21,579 nucleotides of DNA from positions 1-21,579 of the forward strand of contig NZ_JBKHDN010000022.1 in NCBI RefSeq assembly GCF_046541315.1, read 5' to 3'. The translations under genes and the position numbers were made by a program. Numbering within the stretch: the stretch's first letter is position 1; each line of letters starts with the position of its first letter. The stretch is from Lamprobacter sp046541315 (GTDB lineage: Bacteria > Pseudomonadota > Gammaproteobacteria > Chromatiales > Chromatiaceae). Below, one piece after another: positions 1 to 6,950 of the stretch. The notes beneath the pieces are model-generated. The model was not told the origin of the DNA and did not search any database. It saw only the letters and a program-made list of their open reading frames with translations.

Positions 1-34
1 TGCCGGACTCGCCGATCTGATGAAGAAAGACTGA
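1..34 (+). CDS. 3' end of an unidentified plus-strand gene (partial)
   Basis: The first bases read in frame as A-G-L-A-D-L-M-K-K-D followed by TGA at 32-34. This looks like an ordinary hydrophilic C-terminus of a protein that starts to the left of the window. It would be convergent with bchO, whose stop lies about 50 bases away. Ten residues are too few to name a family, and the reading could be chance. Confidence 0.35.
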   Translation, partial: AGLADLMKKD

Positions 35-82
35 CGCGCGCCAGCCAAGCATCGGGACTGGCAATGCGGCATTCGCCGCGGC

Positions 83-970
83 TCAGGATCGAGCATCGAG
101 CGCTTCGGCCTCGCGGACGATGAGTTCGAAGACCGCGAACGGACTCTCCTCGTGCCCAAGATGGCCAAGACCGGGCAGTATTCGCAGCCGCGCCGCCGGC
201 AGCAACCGTTGCACGCGCTCGGCCTCGGCCAGCGGCACCGTGCGATCCGCCGCGAAACCGACCAGCACCAGCGTCGGTCGCAATCGCGGCAGCTCGCGCA
301 GCATCGGCGCGAGATCCCAGCTCGCCATCATGTTGAGCGCCGCCGCCAGATGCCCCGGATAGGCGATCAGCAGCCGATACAGCGCGATCCCCTCCGGGCT
401 CAGGCGCGAGCCGGTGCCATCGACCATGCGCTTGACGCTGCGCGGGTCCTTGCGCGCGCCCTGGGCGAAGAAGCGCGGCACCAGCGAGCTGCGGGCGAAC
501 AGCTTGGCCGCCGGCGAGAACCATTTGCCGGCGAACCCACGCAAGGGCAGCAAGGCACCACTGAGGCTGATCAACAGCCTGGGCTCGATCCCGCAATCCA
601 GACACAACCGCGCCAAGATCGCCGCGCCAGCCGAATGACCGACGGCGATCTCGGGCGCGAAGTCGAGCTGCTGGGTCAAGGCGCCCACGGCCGCCGCCAT
701 GCCCGGCAATGACAACTGCTGCGGCGCCGGCGCCGAGGTGAAGCCATGACCGGGCAGGTCGAGGGCGAGCACCCGAAACCGCTCGGCGAGCAATGGCAGC
801 AGCCCGCCCCAGGAATGCGAGGCGGCGCCGGTGCCATGGATCAGCAGGAGCGGCGGCCCGCTACCAGCCTCCTGGATGTGCCAGCGCAGCCCGCCGGCCT
901 CGACGAACCGACTGTGCGCACGATTCGGCCAGCTGTGCCCATCGCGCTCCCAGCTCGGCCTATCGTTCAT
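83..970 (-). CDS. bchO: BchO-like alpha/beta hydrolase, magnesium chelatase accessory protein
   Basis: An alpha/beta-hydrolase of 295 residues, of the group encoded with magnesium chelatase genes in purple bacteria and called BchO; its exact reaction is not established. The N-terminus M-N-D-R-P-S-W-E-R-D-G followed by W-P-N-R is typical of BchO and fixes the start at the ATG at 970. A start near 1042 would add 24 residues without family support. The oxyanion segment HGTGA is near residue 45, the nucleophile elbow GHSAGA places the catalytic Ser at about 113, and the C-terminal GHLGHEESP supplies the likely catalytic His. It is the third gene of a minus-strand bchI-bchD-bchO series, 129 bases after bchD with a stem-loop between them. 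No strong Shine-Dalgarno precedes it, so lower or separately controlled translation is possible. The family call is firm; the biochemical role is not. Confidence 0.88.
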   Translation of the reverse strand: MNDRPSWERDGHSWPNRAHSRFVEAGGLRWHIQEAGSGPPLLLIHGTGAASHSWGGLLPLLAERFRVLALDLPGHGFTSAPAPQQLSLPGMAAAVGALTQQLDFAPEIAVGHSAGAAILARLCLDCGIEPRLLISLSGALLPLRGFAGKWFSPAAKLFARSSLVPRFFAQGARKDPRSVKRMVDGTGSRLSPEGIALYRLLIAYPGHLAAALNMMASWDLAPMLRELPRLRPTLVLVGFAADRTVPLAEAERVQRLLPAARLRILPGLGHLGHEESPFAVFELIVREAEALDARS

Positions 971-1048
971 GACGGACGCGGAGGTCATTGGTGGTGAATC
1001 TGCCTGTCGGCGAAGAGCGGATTGAAGGAAAGCGTCCATCAACGACGT

Positions 1049-1083
1049 CCCGAGTCGAGACCCCCTTCCGGGTCGCCCTCGGG
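1049..1083 (-). other. intercistronic stem-loop between bchD and bchO
   Basis: An inverted repeat with two paired blocks. The outer 6-bp arms are CCCGAG (1049-1054) and CTCGGG (1078-1083). The inner 5-bp arms are GACCC (1059-1063) and GGGTC (1070-1074), around a 6-nt loop. It begins 16 bases after the bchD stop and is not followed by a T-run on the minus strand, so it is not a canonical intrinsic terminator. It could stabilise or process the bchID message, or attenuate bchO. Function is inferred from position only. Confidence 0.45.
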
Positions 1084-1099
1084 CAGTCGAGAATCGGCC

Positions 1100-2896
1100 T
1101 TAAGTGACCGCCTGCACCGCGCCGGAGAGCGCGCGGGCATCGGCATGCGGCAGCGGCAGATAGACCGCACCCATCTCGCGCGCCAGCCCCTCGGCATCCG
1201 GGCGCGGGCGCGGCGACATGTCGACCACCAGCGCCTTCAGTTCGGCGACGCGGAAGGCGCGCGCCGAGGCCAGCGCATCCTCGGCCGCCTGCGCGCGACC
1301 GCCGATGCCATCGCGATTGACGTTCGCGCGACCATCGGTGAGCAGGATCACCACCGCCGTGCCGCCGCGCCGGGTGACCCCATCGGCGAGCGCCAGCGCG
1401 GCATCGATACCGGACGCCAGCGGGGTGCCGCCGCCCCCGGGCAGGCTGGCCAGGCCGCGCTTGGCACGCACCAGCGAGCGCGTCGGCGGCAGCAGGATCT
1501 CGGCGCCGGGACCGCGGAAGGCGATCATCGCGACGCGATCGCGGCGCACATAGCAATCCGCCAGCAGCAGCTCGACCGCGCCCTTGGCCTCGGCGAGGCG
1601 ATGCAGCGCCGCCGAGCCGGAGGCATCGACGACGAAGATGGTGGTGGTCTCCGAGCGTTGGCGATAGCGAGTGATGCGAAAATCGTCGCGCCGCACCTCG
1701 ACCAGGACCTTGGAATCAGCGCCTTGCTCGGCGCGCTCCTGACGGCGCAGCCGCTGCCAGGGCGCCGCGACCCGCAGCGTATCGATCACATTCAGGCGCG
1801 CGCCGGCACCGGGTTCGCCGCGGCGGGTGCCAGCGGGCCGCCCGCGCAGCGAGCCGCTCTGGATGGCGCCGGACTTGCCGCTGGACTTCGAGCGTTGGCG
1901 CATCGCGCCCATCTGCAACATCGCCAGCAGATTCGGCGGGATCGCCGCCTGCGCCGCCTCCAGCACCTGTTCTTCCAGCGGTTTGTCCAGCTCCTGCTGC
2001 GGCGTCTGCTCCTGATCCTGCGGCTCGTCCTGGTTGTCTTCCGGCGGTGGCGGCGGCTCCTCGGCCTGCTGTTCCTCGTCCGGTTGCTCCGGCATCGGGA
2101 TGCGCGTCGCGCGCGGCGCCAGCACCAGTCGGGCCGCCGCGCTCACATCGGCGGACTCGACCCGCTCGCGCCCGGCGAGCGCGGCAGAGGCCCGCGCCAC
2201 CCGAACGGCGGCGAGCGACGCGCGCAGCGAATCGACGCCGAGCGCCAATGCCGTGCCGCAGAGTGCCTCGATGGCCTGGTCGTCGATCTCGATCGCGGCG
2301 AGTCGGTGCCGGGCGCTCTGGATCTGGCCGGGATCGATGTCCGAGGGGATGGCCTCGGTATAGCGGATATCGCCGAGATCGAGCAGGAAGGCGAAGCGGT
2401 CGAGCAGGGTGTGCGGCACCTGTTCTTCCTCGTTGGCGCCCTCGTCGAGCGCCACCACGCCGACCCGCGCCGAGGTGCGCGCGGTGATCCCGTCGCGCTC
2501 GACCTGGATCTCGCCGTTATCGAGCGCCGTGCTCAGATAGGCGGCGGTGGAGCGACCGACCCGCTCGGCCATCGCCAGCTGCACCACGCCGCCATCGGCC
2601 TCGGCCAACAGGCCGCGCTCGGCGACCGGCCGCCCGGCATGCAAGGTCGCAGCGAGATCGAGTCCGCCGAGCAGACGGCCATCGGCGATGTGTAGCGGGA
2701 TGCGGCGGAACGGCAGCTCCGGCGGCAGCAGCTCGCGCAGCAGCTCCATCCAGATCTCGCGCACCGGCCCCGGCAGCGCGCGTACCGAGATGCCGCCGCT
2801 GCCGGCCGGATCGACCGCGAACAGCGCCGCCGCGAGGCAGGCATCGTCCCAGCGCGCACTGTGATCGGGCAGCGAGGGCTGGGTCTCGTTGCTCAT
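1100..2896 (-). CDS. bchD: Magnesium chelatase subunit D (BchD)
   Basis: The 598-residue D subunit of the ATP-dependent magnesium chelatase, which with BchI and BchH inserts Mg2+ into protoporphyrin IX, the first committed step of bacteriochlorophyll synthesis in the cytoplasm. The N-terminal ~260 residues form a degenerate AAA+ domain without a Walker A motif. A Pro/Glu/Gln-rich acidic linker follows at about residues 265-320. The C-terminal half is a von Willebrand A domain with the metal-site motif D-A-S-G-S near residue 421 and the later L-L-T-D-G-R segment. This order (AAA+, acidic linker, VWA) is diagnostic for BchD. The ATG at 2896 overlaps the bchI stop in an ATGA arrangement, implying translational coupling that would help keep I and D subunits balanced. 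No truncation or frameshift is seen. Confidence 0.96.
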   Translation of the reverse strand: MSNETQPSLPDHSARWDDACLAAALFAVDPAGSGGISVRALPGPVREIWMELLRELLPPELPFRRIPLHIADGRLLGGLDLAATLHAGRPVAERGLLAEADGGVVQLAMAERVGRSTAAYLSTALDNGEIQVERDGITARTSARVGVVALDEGANEEEQVPHTLLDRFAFLLDLGDIRYTEAIPSDIDPGQIQSARHRLAAIEIDDQAIEALCGTALALGVDSLRASLAAVRVARASAALAGRERVESADVSAAARLVLAPRATRIPMPEQPDEEQQAEEPPPPPEDNQDEPQDQEQTPQQELDKPLEEQVLEAAQAAIPPNLLAMLQMGAMRQRSKSSGKSGAIQSGSLRGRPAGTRRGEPGAGARLNVIDTLRVAAPWQRLRRQERAEQGADSKVLVEVRRDDFRITRYRQRSETTTIFVVDASGSAALHRLAEAKGAVELLLADCYVRRDRVAMIAFRGPGAEILLPPTRSLVRAKRGLASLPGGGGTPLASGIDAALALADGVTRRGGTAVVILLTDGRANVNRDGIGGRAQAAEDALASARAFRVAELKALVVDMSPRPRPDAEGLAREMGAVYLPLPHADARALSGAVQAVT

Positions 2897-3921
2897 TCGC
2901 CGAACAGCTCCTCGATGGCGCGCTCGACGCGGGTGGTGGAGCCGGCGTCGTCGAGCACATTGCGGCGCAGCCGGTGGCGCAGGGCCGGCGGCGCGACCCG
3001 CTTCAGGTGCTCGTCGGTGACGCTGTCATCGCCCTCGAGCGCGGCAAAGGCACGCGCGGCGCGGATCAGCGTCAGCTCGCCGCGCAGACCGTCGGTGCCG
3101 AGCTTCATGCACAGCTCGGAGGCGCGCTCGAGGGCCGCGTCCGGAACCTCGACGTTCGGCAGGCGTTCCTTGGCGCTGGTGATCTGGCGGCGCACCTTGC
3201 TGTCCTTACGCTTGTACTTCTCGATGAAGGCCGGCGGATCGCGCTCGAACTCATCGCGCAGGCGCACCACCTGCACGCGCGATTTCAGATCCTGCGGGGT
3301 GCTGATCTCGACCGAGAGGCCGAAGCGGTCGAGCAGCTGCGGGCGCAGCTCGCCCTCTTCCGGGTTACCGCTGCCGACCAGCACGAACTTGGCCGGATGG
3401 CGCACGCTCAGGCCCTCGCGTTCGACCACGTTCTCGCCGCTGGCGGCGACATCGAGCAGCGAATCGACGAGATGATCCTCCAGCAGGTTGACCTCGTCGA
3501 TGTAGAGAAAGCCGCGATGCGCGCGCGCCAGCAAGCCCGGCTCGAAGGCCTTCTCGCCGCGCGTCAGGGCCTTCTCGAGGTCCAGCGCGCCGATCACGCG
3601 GTCCTCGGTGGCGCCGAGCGGCAGATCCACCACCGGCACCTGTGCCTTGCGCACCTTGACCTTGCCGTTGGCCTTGCGCTCGCGGCATTGTTCGCAGAGG
3701 CCGGATTCCGGTGCGTCCGGATCGCAGTTGTAGATGCAGCGATCGATCACGCGCATGGTCGGCAACAGGGCCGCGAGCGCGCGAATCGCCGTCGATTTGC
3801 CCGTACCGCGATCGCCGAACGCAAGCACGCCCCCGATACTCTGATCCGTTGCCGCGATCAGGATCGCGAGCTTCATCTCCTCTTGGGCGACAATGGCGGA
3901 AAAGGGGAAGGCAAGCGGCAT
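2893..3921 (-). CDS. bchI: Magnesium chelatase ATPase subunit I (BchI)
   Basis: The AAA+ motor subunit of magnesium chelatase, 342 residues, normal family length. It starts M-P-L-A-F-P-F-S-A-I-V-A-Q-E-E, as BchI/ChlI proteins do. The Walker A motif GDRGTGKS is at residues 36-43. A cysteine cluster characteristic of this family lies at Cys62, Cys66, Cys76 and Cys79. Walker B is in the F-L-Y-I-D-E-V-N-L-L segment at about residue 145, followed by the conserved L-L-D-V-A-A-S-G-E-N region. It forms a hexameric ring that works with BchD. It is the first gene of the bchI-bchD-bchO series and shares 4 bases with bchD. The Shine-Dalgarno is weak (AGG about 12 bases before the ATG). Photosynthesis control would be expected, but I found no clear PpsR/CrtJ palindrome upstream. 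Confidence 0.97.
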   Translation of the reverse strand: MPLAFPFSAIVAQEEMKLAILIAATDQSIGGVLAFGDRGTGKSTAIRALAALLPTMRVIDRCIYNCDPDAPESGLCEQCRERKANGKVKVRKAQVPVVDLPLGATEDRVIGALDLEKALTRGEKAFEPGLLARAHRGFLYIDEVNLLEDHLVDSLLDVAASGENVVEREGLSVRHPAKFVLVGSGNPEEGELRPQLLDRFGLSVEISTPQDLKSRVQVVRLRDEFERDPPAFIEKYKRKDSKVRRQITSAKERLPNVEVPDAALERASELCMKLGTDGLRGELTLIRAARAFAALEGDDSVTDEHLKRVAPPALRHRLRRNVLDDAGSTTRVERAIEELFGE

Positions 3922-4002
3922 AGTCGTGTCAACCTGATTGGGTGGGCCGGATGGGCAGCCCTTGTCGTTAGCTGGTAGCGTGGCGAACGCAATCGCCGCA
4001 AG

Positions 4003-4032
4003 ACCCTAGCGTCGAGGATTCTTTTCGGTCAA
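4003..4032 (-). promoter_or_regulatory. candidate sigma-70 promoter for bchI
   Basis: On the minus strand, TTGACC (4027-4032) matches the -35 consensus at five of six positions. It is followed after 18 bases by TAGGGT (4003-4008), a poor -10 with three of six matches. A start near 3996 would leave a leader of about 75 bases before bchI. This is the best pair in the intergenic region, but the -10 is weak and an activator or another sigma factor could be used. Confidence 0.25.
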
Positions 4033-4140
4033 GCCGAACCGCTCGTTTGCTTGCGCTGGCTCAGCGCGGCATCGGGTGATAGGGTCCAGCGACCGCTGAG
4101 ACCGCGGTAGACAACGCCAGCAACGGTCCCGGCGTCAAGT

Positions 4141-4188
4141 CGCTTGAGCGCTTCTGAGCGCTTCTGATCGCTTCTGGCCGCTTATCCG
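4141..4188. repeat. phased 10-bp direct repeats (CGCTTCTGAN) upstream of menE-like gene
   Basis: Three near-identical decamers, CGCTTCTGAG, CGCTTCTGAT and CGCTTCTGGC, lie head to tail at 4149-4178. They are flanked by a shorter CGCTTGAG (4141-4148) and a degenerate CGCTTATCCG (4179-4188). The exact 10-base period places each copy on the same helical face. They lie about 45-90 bases before the menE-like ATG and about 220 bases upstream of bchI, in the divergent control region. They could be a multi-site operator or a slippage-generated repeat; there is no direct evidence for binding. Confidence 0.7.
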
Positions 4189-4232
4189 GAGACCTCCACC
4201 GAGCATGATGATCGATTTGGGGATTGCGCGGG

Positions 4233-6020
4233 ATGATTGATGTGGGGATCGCGTCTGGCAACGGCCAGCATCCGCTGGGCGACCTGGACCCGCTCGGCGA
4301 CGCCTTAGGCGATACGGGCGACTTGCGTGACCTGGGCGACCTGGGCGACCTGGGCCAACTGATCGAACGACGGCGCGCGCTCGGCGAGGCCTGTGCGCTG
4401 CGCATCGGCGAGCGGCGTTGGTCCTATGCCGAGCTTGCGACTGGCGTCGAGCAACGCGCGGCCGCACTGCTCCAGGCCGGGGTCTCGGCGGGCGAACTAG
4501 TGCTCTGCCCGACCACGCCGGTGCTGGACTCGCTGCTGATGCAATGGGCGCTGGCCCGGCTCGGCGCGGCGATGCTGCCGATCCGCGCCGATCTTCCCGA
4601 GCCGCGGCGCGCGGCGCTGATCCGGGCGAGCGGCGCCGAATGGTGGTGGGAGCCCGCTGATGGAGATCCGAAGTCGGAGGCGGAGCGGGGGACGGAATCG
4701 GAGAGGGATGCCGGCCTGGAGGCGAGTGGCACAGCGCGTTCCGCCGCCCGCGCGGATATGCGCTTAGCGGGCACGCTGATCCGCAGCCGACGACGCCAGG
4801 CTCGAGTCGCCGCGCCTATCTCAGGGCCACAGCCAGTACCAAAGTCAGCGCCAGCGCCAGCGCACCAAACCACAGCCATACCCGAAGCCGCGACTCCGCC
4901 AGCGCTCCTGGTCGAGACCAGCGGCAGCAGCGCCGCGCCCAAGCTCGTGATGGTGAGCGCGGCGGCGATCCTCGCTTCCTGCCAGGCGGTGAATGCGCGG
5001 CTCGATCTGCGGCGCGGCGATCGCTGGCTCTGCGTATTGCCCCGCCAGCATGTCGGCGGGTTGGCGATCGGCTATCGCTGCGCGCTCGCCGGCGCCGAGC
5101 TGTGGGTGCAAGCGCGCTTCGCGGCCGAGGCGGTGCAAGCTGCGCTCCGGCAGGGCGGCATCACCCATCTCTCGCTCGTGCCCGCGCAATTGGAGCGCCT
5201 GCTCAGCCTCGATCCAACGCCGCCACCGGCGCTGCGGGTCGTCCTCCTGGGCGGACAGGGACTCGACGCGGGGCTCGCCCGGCGCGCCGTCGCCCACGGC
5301 TGGCCGCTCTATCTCGGCTATGGCATGAGCGAGACCTTCTCCCAGATCGCCGGCGGCTGGATCGGGGCCGATGGCGTGCCAGAGGAGGGGCTGATCCCGC
5401 TCGCCGGGGTCGAACTCGATTGCCCGCGCTGCGAACTCGCCGGCGCGACCTCGGTCGCGTCAACGCTGGACCCAGGCCCAGGCCTGGACGCATCGCCGCC
5501 GCCAGACCGGTGCGCCCAGTCGAACGACCAGCGTACTGGCGAACCGCACGTCTCCTCGCGACCACTCCGGCTGCGGGCGCCCATGCTGATGCTCGGCTAC
5601 GCCAATCCGGCGCGCACGCCCGGCGATGGCCTCGACGCCGGCTGGCTGCGCACCTCGGACCTCGCCTGCCGGCTGCCGGGCGGCGGCTTGCAGGTGCTCG
5701 GGCGCGCGGACGATGTGGTACTCATCGCTGGCATCAATGTGCTGCCGGCCGAGATCGAGCGGCAACTGGCCGGGCTCGATCGGATCGCCGAGATCGCGGT
5801 CATCGGCGTGCCCGACCCGACCTGGGGACATCGGCTGGTGGCGCTTTACACCGGCGACCTCGCGCCATCGCAACTGGAGACCTGGTGCCGCGCCCATCTG
5901 CCATCGCACCAGCGACCACGCGGCTTCGTCCGACTCGAATCCCTGCCGCTGCTCGACTCCGGCAAGCGCGACCGGCACGCGCTCGCCGCACGCGCCGCCG
6001 AGGTCGCTCGAGCGGGCTGA
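4233..6020 (+). CDS. menE: AMP-binding acyl-CoA ligase, likely o-succinylbenzoate--CoA ligase (MenE-like)
   Basis: An adenylate-forming ligase of 595 residues from the ATG at 4233 (an in-frame TTG lies at 4224). MenE activates o-succinylbenzoate with ATP and CoA in menaquinone synthesis. Visible motifs are the P-loop variant T-S-G-S-S-A-A-P-K at residues 229-237, the MenE-like segment L-P-R-Q-H-V-G-G-L-A-I, G-M-S-E at 364-367, the W-L-R-T-S-D-L hinge region, G-R-A-D-D-V-V, and the C-terminal catalytic Lys at about 578 in S-G-K-R-D-R. MenE is usually 450-490 residues; the excess comes from an N-terminal G-D-L repeat, a charged and Pro/Ala-rich insert at about 145-225, and a second insert at about 410-450. 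A DHNA-CoA thioesterase-like gene lies 450 bases downstream, which supports a quinone role. Another acyl-CoA synthetase activity remains possible. Confidence 0.7.
   Translation: MIDVGIASGNGQHPLGDLDPLGDALGDTGDLRDLGDLGDLGQLIERRRALGEACALRIGERRWSYAELATGVEQRAAALLQAGVSAGELVLCPTTPVLDSLLMQWALARLGAAMLPIRADLPEPRRAALIRASGAEWWWEPADGDPKSEAERGTESERDAGLEASGTARSAARADMRLAGTLIRSRRRQARVAAPISGPQPVPKSAPAPAHQTTAIPEAATPPALLVETSGSSAAPKLVMVSAAAILASCQAVNARLDLRRGDRWLCVLPRQHVGGLAIGYRCALAGAELWVQARFAAEAVQAALRQGGITHLSLVPAQLERLLSLDPTPPPALRVVLLGGQGLDAGLARRAVAHGWPLYLGYGMSETFSQIAGGWIGADGVPEEGLIPLAGVELDCPRCELAGATSVASTLDPGPGLDASPPPDRCAQSNDQRTGEPHVSSRPLRLRAPMLMLGYANPARTPGDGLDAGWLRTSDLACRLPGGGLQVLGRADDVVLIAGINVLPAEIERQLAGLDRIAEIAVIGVPDPTWGHRLVALYTGDLAPSQLETWCRAHLPSHQRPRGFVRLESLPLLDSGKRDRHALAARAAEVARAG
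4320..4355 (+). repeat. 9-nt in-frame tandem repeat encoding D-L-G
   Basis: Three perfect copies of GACCTGGGC (4329-4337, 4338-4346, 4347-4355) are preceded by a diverged copy at 4320-4328. They encode D-L-R then D-L-G three times near residue 30 of the menE-like protein. Further upstream, G-D-L and G-D-A codons form older, degenerate copies. Unit length is a multiple of three, so copy-number change would keep the frame. Confidence 0.85.
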
Positions 6021-6078
6021 AGGCAGTGCAATCGCACCAGCAGATTCAATCGATTACACGCTCTATATGGGCTTTCTG

Positions 6079-6098
6079 AGGGCATCTGATGTTGCCCT
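6079..6098. other. inverted repeat between the menE-like and winged-helix genes
   Basis: Perfect 6-bp arms AGGGCA (6079-6084) and TGCCCT (6093-6098) enclose an 8-nt spacer. The element lies 59 bases after the menE-like stop and 28 bases before the next ATG. There is no T-run after it. It may be a weak 3' hairpin of the upstream message or an operator for the winged-helix protein encoded just downstream; neither is proven. Confidence 0.3.
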
Positions 6099-6125
6099 TC
6101 AGGCATTCGCTTAGAGGTGTTCAAT

Positions 6126-6422
6126 ATGAGTAAGATTAAAAACAGAGGTCGCTTAATCAGGCAGCAAGCAAAAGAGCTGGTGCTTGATTTCTTTCGTTCT
6201 AAACCTGAATGCAAGCCAAAGGCTGAAGGTATAACGCAGGCGCAAATATTCCGTGAATGCGGGTTTGACTGGGGCGAATACCCAAAAGCCACTTCAAGCA
6301 ATCAGCAATATTGGGTTATTGCGATTTTGCGCGCACTAGAAAGTGAGGGTAAAGTTGAACAAGTTAGAGAATCTGGGCCATGGAGGCTAAAAGAAACGAT
6401 GATTTATTCAGACGAGCAATAG
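6126..6422 (+). CDS. small winged-helix-like protein of unknown function, AT-rich gene
   Basis: A 98-residue basic protein I do not recognise by name. The ATG at 6126 is chosen because AGAGGTG (6113-6119) gives a strong Shine-Dalgarno at proper spacing; a GTG at 6117 lies within that site. The N-terminal ~20 residues are Lys/Arg-rich. The middle reads as helix-turn-helix-like (I-T-Q-A-Q-I-F-R-E-C-G). The end, L-R-A-L-E-S-E-G-K-V-E-Q-V then G-P-W-R-L-K, resembles the third helix and beta-wing of a winged helix. It is a DNA-binding candidate or an accessory domain protein. Base composition and codons (AAA, AGA, TTA, CTA, ATT) are clearly more AT-rich than all neighbours, pointing to horizontal acquisition between two metabolic genes. 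No integrase, transposase or flanking repeat is visible. Confidence 0.7.
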   Translation: MSKIKNRGRLIRQQAKELVLDFFRSKPECKPKAEGITQAQIFRECGFDWGEYPKATSSNQQYWVIAILRALESEGKVEQVRESGPWRLKETMIYSDEQ

Positions 6423-6466
6423 GGACAAGTATCCGTTGAGTGGCGACAACGCACCCGTCCAGCATT

Positions 6467-6901
6467 TTATCCTTCGCCCGGCTCCGCGCGCGCGGGCAGC
6501 TCGGCGAGGGCGCGCGCGAGTTCGGGGGGGAGCGGTTGGCGCTTGCCGAGCATGGGATCGATCGCCGCATGCACGCTCAGCGCCGTCGCCACCTCCTGCC
6601 CGCCGATGACGAACCCATAGGCGAGGCTGAAGCCTTGCGCGGCGAGTTCGGCGCGTTCGACCCTGACCGCGACCTGATCGCCATGGCGCATCGGGCGGCG
6701 ATAATCGGCTTCCGCATGGACCAGCGGCAGGCCGAGCTGGCGCTCGCGAATCAGGCCGTCGAGCGGCCAGCCGATGCGCGCCATCATCGCCTCGTAGGCA
6801 TCATGGGCATGCCGGAACAGATGCGCGAAGAACAGCACGCCGGCGGCATCGGTATCGTGCAACGCGACGCGGAACCGGTGCTCGATGTTCGCTGCTGTCA
6901 T
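6467..6901 (-). CDS. hot-dog thioesterase, likely 1,4-dihydroxy-2-naphthoyl-CoA hydrolase
   Basis: A 4HBT-type acyl-CoA thioesterase of 144 residues from the ATG at 6901 (a GTG precedes it at 6904). The active-site segment D-T-D-A-A-G-V-L-F-F-A-H followed by H-D-A-Y-E-A closely resembles the DHNA-CoA hydrolases of cyanobacteria and plants (Slr0204 group), where D-T-D-A-A-G-V-V-Y-F-A is conserved. The catalytic Asp is the one preceding A-A-G. The product would be 1,4-dihydroxy-2-naphthoate for menaquinone synthesis. An upstream AGGG at reasonable spacing supports the start. It faces the AT-rich small gene tail to tail and is divergent from the sensor kinase with only 49 bases between starts. 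A generic YbgC-like thioesterase is the alternative; the menE-like neighbour favours the quinone assignment. Confidence 0.72.
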   Translation of the reverse strand: MTAANIEHRFRVALHDTDAAGVLFFAHLFRHAHDAYEAMMARIGWPLDGLIRERQLGLPLVHAEADYRRPMRHGDQVAVRVERAELAAQGFSLAYGFVIGGQEVATALSVHAAIDPMLGKRQPLPPELARALAELPARAEPGEG

Positions 6902-6950
6902 CACCTACCCTGAGTTCAACCGCCCCATCAGGCATCGGATCATCCGCCGC

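Noticed and set aside
971..1042. Longer N-terminus for bchO
   Set aside because: The added 24 residues do not resemble BchO starts, and no ribosome site favours the upstream codon.
3927..3932. TTGACA on the minus strand just before the bchI start
   Set aside because: It lies 5 bases from the ATG, so it cannot serve as the -35 of a promoter for bchI with the start used.
3922..4232. PpsR/CrtJ-type TGT-N12-ACA site for the bch genes
   Set aside because: I looked on both strands and found no properly spaced palindrome.
4797..4900. Minus-strand reading that ends in a hydrophobic Leu/Ala/Val stretch like a C-terminal membrane anchor, inside the menE-like gene
   Set aside because: It arises from the GCCAGC-like low-complexity repeat of the menE insert; upstream it is antisense to the conserved P-loop, and it has no start or neighbours of its own.
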